Shown: positions 1 to 5,842 of the stretch, in pieces | How the letters are laid out: every line of letters begins with the position of its first letter | How positions within the stretch are numbered: position 1 is the stretch's first letter | NCBI GenBank assembly: GCA_903858085.1 | Contig: CAIOHJ010000183.1 | Coordinates: 1-13,118, forward strand | Reading direction: 5' to 3' | Length of the DNA stretch: 13,118 bases | Source of the DNA: an uncultured Chloroflexota bacterium | GTDB taxonomy: Bacteria; Chloroflexota; Anaerolineae; Caldilineales; Caldilineaceae | Program-made: the position numbers and the translations under genes | Notes under the pieces: generated by a model | Databases searched by the model: none | What the model was told of the DNA's origin: nothing | The model's input: only the letters and a program-made list of their open reading frames with translations

Positions 1-1
1 C

Positions 2-367
2 AGCTGTCGAGATGGGGAGCGGCTTGCCTCGGGTGAACCGTGGGCAGAGGCAGTTGCGCTGGCAGAGGCCTGTCCCCAGGTAGTGGCTGTCGGGGTCAAC
101 TGTACAGCGCCCCGCGAGGTTGAACCGCTGCTGGCAGCGGCTGCTGCGCTCACCTGCAAACCGCTGCTCTGTTATCCAAACAGCGGAGAGCAGTGGGATG
201 CAGAGCGGCGGTGCTGGCTGGAAGGCACCGGTCTCACCGATTTTGCCGAGCCTGCACGCCGCTGGTATGCGGCGGGCGCTCGTCTGATCGGGGGATGTTG
301 TCGCACAACCCCAGCCGACATTGCGGCGATTGCGCGCGCTCTGGCTGGGGGGAGCGGGGGCGTCTGA
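2..367 (+). CDS. mmuM: Homocysteine S-methyltransferase, C-terminal part (5' end outside window)
   Basis: The frame is open from the left edge, so only the last 121 codons are present and the start is not visible. Proteins of this family (MmuM type, about 300 residues) move a methyl group from S-methylmethionine or S-adenosylmethionine to homocysteine, giving methionine in the cytoplasm. The family's zinc-thiolate site is visible: GVNC (Cys at visible residue 34) and GGCC (Cys 99 and 100), the three cysteines that bind zinc and activate homocysteine. The stretch YPNSGE and the ending ARLIGGCCRTTPADI are very close to the C-terminus of E. coli MmuM. The 2-367 stretch ends normally at TGA with no sign of decay. 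It converges on the aldo/keto reductase across a hairpin. The family call is firm. The choice of MmuM over a related betaine- or methionine-synthase-type domain rests on the short C-terminus ending just after GGCC. Confidence 0.88.
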   Translation, partial: SCRDGERLASGEPWAEAVALAEACPQVVAVGVNCTAPREVEPLLAAAAALTCKPLLCYPNSGEQWDAERRCWLEGTGLTDFAEPARRWYAAGARLIGGCCRTTPADIAAIARALAGGSGGV

Positions 368-389
368 GCCTGCCGGGAGAAGCAATCAA

Positions 390-421
390 CCTGTAGAGCC
401 ATTTTCAGATTGTTCTACAGG
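390..421. terminator. Hairpin between two converging genes, possible bidirectional terminator
   Basis: CCTGTAGA (390-397) and TCTACAGG (414-421) are a perfect 8-bp inverted repeat. A G-U pair and a G-C pair extend the stem to about 10 bp, around a 12-nt loop. It lies 23 bp past the methyltransferase stop and 39 bp past the reductase stop, so it could end transcription from both sides. There is no clear run of T after the stem on either strand, so it is not a classic intrinsic terminator. Confidence 0.5.
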
Positions 422-459
422 CTGCACCGTTGAAACCCACTGGCCCTGTTTGGGGGCGA

Positions 460-1428
460 TCACGCTTCCGTGTTCCAGCGGGAGGCTTCTTCCAGCGTTG
501 CCAGCTGTGCGGCGGGCAGCTGGAGTGCGCTGGCAGCCAGGCTGGCGTTGAGCTGGTCGACATGGTTGGCGCCGATGATCGGTGCAGACATCGCCGGTTG
601 GGCGAGCAGCCAGGCCAGCGCCACGGCGGTCGGTGTGCTCTCTGTCTCGGCAGCCACGGCTTGGAGCGCGTCGAGAATGCGCCAGCCGCGCTCGTTGAAA
701 TAACGCTGGCGGATTCCACCCGCGCGCGTGCTCTCGACTTCGGTGTGGCGGGTATATTTGCCGGTCAGAAAACCGCCTGCCAAGGGGCTGTAGGGGATGA
801 CCCCGATTCCGTAGTGGACACAGACTTCTTGTGCCTCACGTTCGAACTCGGCGCGATGGGCCAGGTTGTAGTGGGGTTGGAGCGAGTCATAGCGGGCCAG
901 CCGACCCCGCTCGCTGGCCCAGAGCGCAGCGGTCAACCGCCAGGCGGGGTAGTTGCTGCAGCCGATGTAACGGACCTTGCCCTGGCGAACCAGGCTGTCG
1001 AGTGCTTCCAGGGTCTCCTCGATCGGGGTTTCGGCGTCATACCAGTGGGTCTGGTAGAGGTCGATGTAGTCGGTCTGGAGCCGACGCAGGCTCTCTTCGC
1101 AGGCTTTGAGGATGTGGGCACGGCTGAGCCCTTCTCCGTTGGGCCCAGCCCACATCCGACCACGCACTTTGGTGGCGAGCACGATCTGGTCGCGGTTGTT
1201 GCGCGCTTGCATCCAACGGCCAAGGATCGCTTCGCTGACGCCGCCAGGGTTGTTGGGTGCCCAGCTGCTGTAGATGTCGGCTGTGTCAATAAAATTGCCG
1301 CCGGCCGCCACGAAGGCATCCATTACCGCCCAGCTGGTGGCTTCATCGGCGGTCCAGCCCCACTGCATCGTGCCGAGGCAGAGCTCGGAAATTTTGAGGC
1401 CGCTGCGGCCTAGTTTGCGAGTGTTCAT
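460..1428 (-). CDS. Aldo/keto reductase
   Basis: This is a 322-residue cytoplasmic oxidoreductase of the aldo/keto reductase superfamily, an (alpha/beta)8 barrel that reduces carbonyl groups with NADPH. The full catalytic tetrad is visible: Asp48 and Tyr53 in FIDTADIY, Lys87 in LATKV and His128 in LYQTHW. Further family signatures are LGRSGLKISELCLGT at the N-terminus, GCSNYPAW (157-163), IPYSPLAGGFLTGKY (211-225) and PIIGANHVDQL near the C-terminus, which belongs to the NADP-binding side. Length is normal for bacterial single-domain members. The ATG start is supported by AAGGAG 9 nt upstream. The gene starts 33 bp downstream of the GT39 gene stop on the same strand, so the two probably share a transcript. 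The substrate cannot be told from sequence; sugar-aldehyde or xenobiotic reduction are both possible. Confidence 0.93.
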   Translation of the reverse strand: MNTRKLGRSGLKISELCLGTMQWGWTADEATSWAVMDAFVAAGGNFIDTADIYSSWAPNNPGGVSEAILGRWMQARNNRDQIVLATKVRGRMWAGPNGEGLSRAHILKACEESLRRLQTDYIDLYQTHWYDAETPIEETLEALDSLVRQGKVRYIGCSNYPAWRLTAALWASERGRLARYDSLQPHYNLAHRAEFEREAQEVCVHYGIGVIPYSPLAGGFLTGKYTRHTEVESTRAGGIRQRYFNERGWRILDALQAVAAETESTPTAVALAWLLAQPAMSAPIIGANHVDQLNASLAASALQLPAAQLATLEEASRWNTEA

Positions 1429-1437
1429 GGTCGGTCG

Positions 1438-1443
1438 CTCCTT
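1438..1443 (-). promoter_or_regulatory. Ribosome-binding site of the aldo/keto reductase
   Basis: AAGGAG on the minus strand, 9 nt before the ATG at 1428. It fixes the reductase start and lies in the short gap after the GT39 stop codon, which suggests the reductase is translated independently on a shared mRNA. Confidence 0.75.
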
Positions 1444-1461
1444 ATGGTTGAAAAAAGACGG

Positions 1462-3693
1462 TCAGGGTTGTACCGTGACCTTGCCGGCCACGGTATGGTC
1501 GCGCACCTCCCCTGCCTCGCTCACGGCGAGCCGCTGCCAGTTCTGTGGGGAGTAGAGGCCGACCAGCAGGTCGTATGTGCCGGGGAGAACAGTTTCTCCG
1601 ATCGGCAGCTGGAGACGCTGCTCGACAATGTCACCTGCTTCCAGGCCGCGCAGGGCGACGTTCCAGCTGTCGAACTCGGCAATTTTGTGGGTGGGGTCGC
1701 CGTCGACCAGATGGACGAAGGCGGAGAGCGGCGCACCCCGTGTCGGTGCGGGCTGGGCCATCGGCCGGGAGCCGACCTGCCAGTACAGCCGCAGCCCCAA
1801 CGCTGTGCCAGGGCGGGCCGGGGGGGGGTCTGGCAGATAGCCGAGCAGAGTCAACACGTCGCTGAAGTTGGCCTGGCTGCGCTGCAGGTTGGGATCTTGC
1901 AGCGCAGGGACGGGCTGACCTGCTGGAAACACCGTGCTGTCGGGGCTCTCCACCCACTTGACGGTTGCCCGGGTCCCGTCGACGATGCCCAGATCGGCTG
2001 GGCTCAGCTGCCAGAGCGGCTGGCCCAGCACCACCGGAGAGAGCTGCCTGGTCTCGGCGGGCCAGGAGACGTTGTACAGATAGATCGAGTAGCCGGCACG
2101 GGCGTCTGGCGGGCGTTCTTGAAAGAAGCGGTAGAGTGCGGCGGTGGCAGGGGTCATCGTGCCGGTGCGCAGCGCGGTGGCGCTGATCGCATACCAGCCG
2201 GGTGCAGGGGTGTAGGGGTTGTAGGCTGCGATCTCGCGACCTTCCATGAAGCGCAGGTACGAGGGCAGAGGGCGGTAGCGAACGCCGTAGGCTTCTGGGG
2301 CGGCTTTGCCAAAGTAGGCGAGCTCGACCGTCTCGATGCCGAGCAGGTCCATTTCCTGGCGCAGCGCGATCAGATCCTGGCCCCAGTCCAGGTTAGAGTC
2401 GACCAGCAGCCGGCTCCAGTTGGGCCAGGGGCCAGCCAGTTGATTGAAAAAAGATTCGTAGTGCGGCGCAATGCGCAGCGTATCGACAGCCAGCCAGCCG
2501 GCCAGCAGAAGCGCGGCGAAGGCAGGGCGCAGCGCCGGCAGCCGGAAGGAGCGGCCAGCGTTGGCAGCCAGCAGAATCAGGAACGGGATCGTCGGCAGCA
2601 TGTGACGAAAGCCGATGTTGAGCACCTGGGTGGCGCCCAGCAACAGAAAGAGGGCAGGGGGCAGCCAGAGCAGGGCCAGCCTCCGCACTGTCCGGTCGCG
2701 CACCAGCGCAAAGCTGCCGGCACCAGCCAGCAGCAGGAGGGGCACAGAGAGTTTGAGGCCAGCCGCGACAAAGAAGTAATACCACCAGGAGTGGGTGGAG
2801 ACTTCCCCCAAGAAAAAGTCGACGCGAGCCCCCTGCAGGTCGAGGATACGTGTCACCGTATTCCAGAGCCACTGCCAGTAGTGGGGTGCAGGCAGGATCA
2901 GCCACTCTGGCAGCAGGGAGATGGGGCCGACGGTGAAGCGAAAGAGCGCCCACAGAACCCCCCCTGCGGCCAGGGCCGCGACCGCCAGAGCGGCGAAGGC
3001 ATGGCCCCAGCGAGCGCGGCGCTCGGTCAGCAGCACCATCCCGAGAAAGATGGCCCAGATCAGGGCTGCGTTGTATTTGGTCCCCATCGCCAGCCCGGCA
3101 GAGAGGCCGGCGAGCAGCAGCCAGGGCCAGTGGGGTCGGGCCAGCCAGCGCCACCAGCTCCAGACGGCGGCAAACAAAAAGAAGGTGAGGGGCAGGTCGG
3201 TGGTGACAAAACGGCTGTGGGCGATCAGATTGGGCTCGGTCACGGCCAGCAGCAGCGCCAGCCAGCCGGCACGCCCCCCAAAGATCTGGCGGGCAGCAAA
3301 AAAGAGACCGGCCACCAGCAGTGTGCCCAGCAGCGTGATCGCTCCCCGTGCGCGCACCAGCAGCGACTGGGCGTCGTTGCCGCTCTCCCACAAAAATAGA
3401 TCCGAAAACAGAAATCGGTCGCCAGCCTGCCAGGCAGGCTGCTCCACAGGCAGCACCAGCGTTGTGTCCCCCCACAGCGGCAGCGCGGCCAGCCAGCCAG
3501 CCAGCGGCGGGTGGTTGGTGGCCAGTCGGAAGTCTCCTGTGCGCAAATAGGCGTAGCCCGCTGCCAGGTGGTACTGTTCGTCGAAGGCCGCTGACTTTTG
3601 GGTAGAACTCCAGCCAGCCTGGAGGGCAAAAAAGAGCAGGGCTGTGGCCAGCAGGAGCCACTGCGGCCAGGTCAGGCGGGAGGTGCCACTCAT
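1462..3693 (-). CDS. GT39-type polyprenol-dependent membrane glycosyltransferase
   Basis: This 743-residue multi-spanning membrane protein belongs to the PMT-like GT-C superfamily. Such enzymes take a sugar from a polyprenyl-phosphate carrier and transfer it to lipid or protein on the outer face of the membrane. Numbering from the ATG at 3693, the first membrane helix is at about 10-26. It is followed by the acidic loop motif AAFDEQYHLAAGYAYL, with the likely catalytic Asp38-Glu39, and by NHPPL (60-64). Other family features are TEPNLIAHSRFVTTD (about 152-166), GTKYNAAL, NIGFRHMLP (about 359-367) and DSNLDWGQDL (432-441), with around ten hydrophobic helices before residue 405. From about 408 the protein is soluble and probably outside the membrane, ending in a beta-rich segment. 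An in-frame TTG at 3705 would add four residues, but the ATG is preferred. No strong ribosome-binding site was found for either. It is probably co-transcribed with the aldo/keto reductase. The acceptor is unknown. Confidence 0.88.
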   Translation of the reverse strand: MSGTSRLTWPQWLLLATALLFFALQAGWSSTQKSAAFDEQYHLAAGYAYLRTGDFRLATNHPPLAGWLAALPLWGDTTLVLPVEQPAWQAGDRFLFSDLFLWESGNDAQSLLVRARGAITLLGTLLVAGLFFAARQIFGGRAGWLALLLAVTEPNLIAHSRFVTTDLPLTFFLFAAVWSWWRWLARPHWPWLLLAGLSAGLAMGTKYNAALIWAIFLGMVLLTERRARWGHAFAALAVAALAAGGVLWALFRFTVGPISLLPEWLILPAPHYWQWLWNTVTRILDLQGARVDFFLGEVSTHSWWYYFFVAAGLKLSVPLLLLAGAGSFALVRDRTVRRLALLWLPPALFLLLGATQVLNIGFRHMLPTIPFLILLAANAGRSFRLPALRPAFAALLLAGWLAVDTLRIAPHYESFFNQLAGPWPNWSRLLVDSNLDWGQDLIALRQEMDLLGIETVELAYFGKAAPEAYGVRYRPLPSYLRFMEGREIAAYNPYTPAPGWYAISATALRTGTMTPATAALYRFFQERPPDARAGYSIYLYNVSWPAETRQLSPVVLGQPLWQLSPADLGIVDGTRATVKWVESPDSTVFPAGQPVPALQDPNLQRSQANFSDVLTLLGYLPDPPPARPGTALGLRLYWQVGSRPMAQPAPTRGAPLSAFVHLVDGDPTHKIAEFDSWNVALRGLEAGDIVEQRLQLPIGETVLPGTYDLLVGLYSPQNWQRLAVSEAGEVRDHTVAGKVTVQP

Positions 3694-3719
3694 GGAGCAG
3701 CCCAACGGTGGGTCGGCAG

Positions 3720-3751
3720 CCCGCTGCCCCGCCGCCCGGCGAGCAGGCGGG
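3720..3751 (-). other. GC-rich hairpin in the leader of the GT39 gene
   Basis: Positions 3720-3733 and 3738-3751 are near-complementary (CCCGCTGCCCCGCC against GGCGAGCAGGCGGG, about 11-12 pairs with a bulge) around a 4-nt loop. The hairpin sits 27 nt upstream of the GT39 ATG, in the likely untranslated leader. It might slow ribosome loading or act in mRNA stability. GC-rich DNA forms such structures easily by chance. Confidence 0.3.
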
Positions 3752-3821
3752 ACGGGTATCTCCTGCTGGAGAGCAGAGCACGCCAGGAACGAGGTAGGAA
3801 GAATCGGCAGGAGCCAGCTCT

Positions 3822-3850
3822 TTTTTGCTCAGGCCGATCGACGCTACAAT
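3822..3850 (+). promoter_or_regulatory. Candidate promoter for the plus-strand membrane protein
   Basis: TACAAT at 3845-3850 is a good -10 match. Upstream lies only a T-rich stretch (3821-3827), with no convincing -35. The start of transcription would fall near 3857, about 57 nt before the ATG. If real, it points toward the minus-strand promoter at 3868-3896, so the two would face each other. Confidence 0.28.
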
Positions 3851-3867
3851 AACGCTGCATAGGGTCC

Positions 3868-3896
3868 ATTGTATCCAGGGTGAGAGGATCGACCAA
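3868..3896 (-). promoter_or_regulatory. Candidate promoter for the GT39 / aldo-keto reductase pair
   Basis: On the minus strand TTGGTC (3891-3896), a 17-bp spacer and TACAAT (3868-3873) resemble -35 and -10 elements. The spacing is ideal, the -10 matches 5 of 6 consensus bases and the -35 is weak at 3 of 6. The transcript would carry a leader of about 165 nt. This is a consensus reading only. Confidence 0.35.
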
Positions 3897-3913
3897 ACCA
3901 ATTGATAGAGCGG

Positions 3914-5833
3914 ATGCGCGCTGGGCGGCTCCAGCACTGGCTATTTTTGATGTTGCCCCTCTGGTGTGTGCTGGTGGGGGAGCTGCTGCTCTACTACGCC
4001 GACGGTTGGCCGGGCTGGTGGGCGTTCGCCTTTTTGGCCTATGTGCCAGACGTTTTGTTGCGGGGCGCGGCCTTGCTGCTGGTCGTCGCAGCGATGGTTC
4101 CCTACATTGGCTGGGCTGGCTTTGTGGAGCTTCGGCTGGCGCAGCTCGGGCGGCCAGCCGACCGCACGCCAGCCATTCTACAGCCAGCCACGCTGCGTTG
4201 GCTCGGGTGGGGGGCTGCGCTGGGGCTGTTCTGGTTGTTGCGCGAGCGCAGCTGGCACGGCGACGCACTCTACAAAATTCAGCTGTGGAGCACCACCCCC
4301 TTCTCCGCCAACCCCTATGTCTGGAAGGAACCGTTGAACAGCCTCTTGGAATTCGCGGCCATCGCCGTCCTGCAGCCGCTGGGAGGGGGGGCTGAGCAGG
4401 CAATTGCCCTGTTGAGTGTGGTGGCTGGCGGGGTGTACCTGGTCGCTGTCTGGCTGGCAGCCTCCTGGCTGGCCGAGCAGCCGCTGCGACGGCTGTCGAT
4501 TGGGGCGGCGCTGCTGGCAGGGGGGGGGACATTGCTCTGGTTTGGCCATGTGGAGAACTACAGCGGGTCGACGGCGACAACCCTGTGGACCCTGGTGCTG
4601 GCGTTGGGGTATCTGCGCGGCCGGGTGCCGCTCTGGGCAGTGGGGCTGCTGGGCGGGAGCGCAGCCAGCTTTCACCCCCAGTCTGCTTTTGTGCTGCCGG
4701 CACTGCTGCTGTTGCTGCGCCGGCCAGGCTGGCTGCAGCAGGGAGCGGTGCTGGCGCTCAGCGGGGCAGCAGTGCCGGCTGTGACTCTGCTGCTTCTGCG
4801 CTGGGCGGGCGTGCCGTGGCCGAATCTGACCGGCGGCTTTGCGGGCGACCCTCAGCTTTTCTGGACAGTGCCCCAGGCGCTGGCCCCCGCCCGGCTGGCG
4901 GATGCCCTGCAGAACCTCTGGTTGATTGCCCCGCTCTGGCCTTTCTGGCTGGCGGCCGGGCTCTCGGCCGGGTTGGCAGCCGCCACTGGGAGGGGAGCTG
5001 AATTTGGGAGCGCAGGCCGTGCGGCGCGCGAATTCAGGCTGCTGGCGGCGGCGGCAGCTGCGTTTTTGCTCTATTTCTTCACCTTTCAAAACGATCTCCC
5101 CCGACAGCGAGACTGGGATCTCTTTGCCGTCGTAGCCCCTCCGTTGGCGCTGTGGGGGATCTACAGCTGGTACCTCTGGATCGACCGGGCGACCTCCGCT
5201 GTCGCCGACACGCTGCGCCAGACATTGGTGGTAGGCCTCTGCTTTGCCATGCTGTACAGCAGTTTTTGGGTGGGGGTGAACCACGTCTATACGCTGGTGC
5301 GGCCGGACCCTGCCGAGCGCGAGCGGCTGACGCGCTACCGTCTGCTGGATCTGGCCGAGCTGTTGCCGCAGGCCCGGGTGAGGCCAGAGACCCCCATCTG
5401 CCCTGAGCCGACGGGCTGCGAGCGGGTGCTCCTCTCTCACTTTGTGATGCCCCACACAGGAGATACCCGGGCGGTGATCTTTGCACACGCGCCCGCCCAG
5501 GTTGTGCTGCCGTTGGCGGTGCCTGCGGAGCGCACATTTCTGTGGCTGAGCCCGGCGTTGGACCCTCAGGCGTGGGATTGGGGAGGGGATGGGGTGCAGT
5601 TTGCCGTGAGGGTGCGCAGCCAGGCAGGGGAGGAGCTCTTGTGGGAGCGTTTTCTCACCCCTGCGCTGGCAGCCGACCGGGAGTGGCAGCAGGCCATTGT
5701 GCCGCTCGACGCATATCGGGGCCAGCAGGTGGAGCTGATCCTTGTCACTGACCCGGGCCCTGCCGGGGACGCGAGCGCCGACCGCGCTGGCTGGGGCATG
5801 CCCTGGCTGATGCGCGGCACGGCCCTCCCCTGA
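3914..5833 (+). CDS. Polytopic membrane protein, GT-C-like, with C-terminal beta domain
   Basis: This is a 639-residue integral membrane protein of no named family that I can assign. Hydrophobic helices fill residues 8 to about 455. The arrangement resembles GT-C glycosyltransferases: after the early helices comes a loop with an acidic residue (HGDALYK, Asp117). Further on are FGHVENYS (210-217), FHPQS (253-257) and a loop DLPRQRDWDLFA (394-405). I associate these motifs with a group of uncharacterised bacterial membrane glycosyltransferase-like proteins. Residues about 495-639 are soluble and look like a beta-sandwich of the kind found near carbohydrate-binding modules, with FLWLSPALDP, YRGQQVELILVTDPGP and a closing AGWGMPWL. 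The ATG at 3914 is chosen. A TTG at 3902 would add four residues, and a stop codon at 3881 bars anything longer. Neither start has a clear ribosome-binding site. It is divergent from the GT39 gene, so a shared role in surface glycan assembly is plausible but unproven. Confidence 0.82.
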   Translation: MRAGRLQHWLFLMLPLWCVLVGELLLYYADGWPGWWAFAFLAYVPDVLLRGAALLLVVAAMVPYIGWAGFVELRLAQLGRPADRTPAILQPATLRWLGWGAALGLFWLLRERSWHGDALYKIQLWSTTPFSANPYVWKEPLNSLLEFAAIAVLQPLGGGAEQAIALLSVVAGGVYLVAVWLAASWLAEQPLRRLSIGAALLAGGGTLLWFGHVENYSGSTATTLWTLVLALGYLRGRVPLWAVGLLGGSAASFHPQSAFVLPALLLLLRRPGWLQQGAVLALSGAAVPAVTLLLLRWAGVPWPNLTGGFAGDPQLFWTVPQALAPARLADALQNLWLIAPLWPFWLAAGLSAGLAAATGRGAEFGSAGRAAREFRLLAAAAAAFLLYFFTFQNDLPRQRDWDLFAVVAPPLALWGIYSWYLWIDRATSAVADTLRQTLVVGLCFAMLYSSFWVGVNHVYTLVRPDPAERERLTRYRLLDLAELLPQARVRPETPICPEPTGCERVLLSHFVMPHTGDTRAVIFAHAPAQVVLPLAVPAERTFLWLSPALDPQAWDWGGDGVQFAVRVRSQAGEELLWERFLTPALAADREWQQAIVPLDAYRGQQVELILVTDPGPAGDASADRAGWGMPWLMRGTALP

Positions 5834-5842
5834 AGGGCAGCG

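Noticed and set aside
1444..3399. A 651-codon open frame on the plus strand
   Set aside because: It lies entirely antisense to the GT39 gene. Its translation is low-complexity Gln/Gly/Pro-rich without any motif, while the minus strand gives a clear GT39 protein. GC-rich codon bias keeps the opposite frame open.
2393..3937. A 514-codon minus-strand frame overlapping the GT39 gene
   Set aside because: It is in a different frame from the recognisable protein, with Arg/Pro/Ala-rich composition and no family features.
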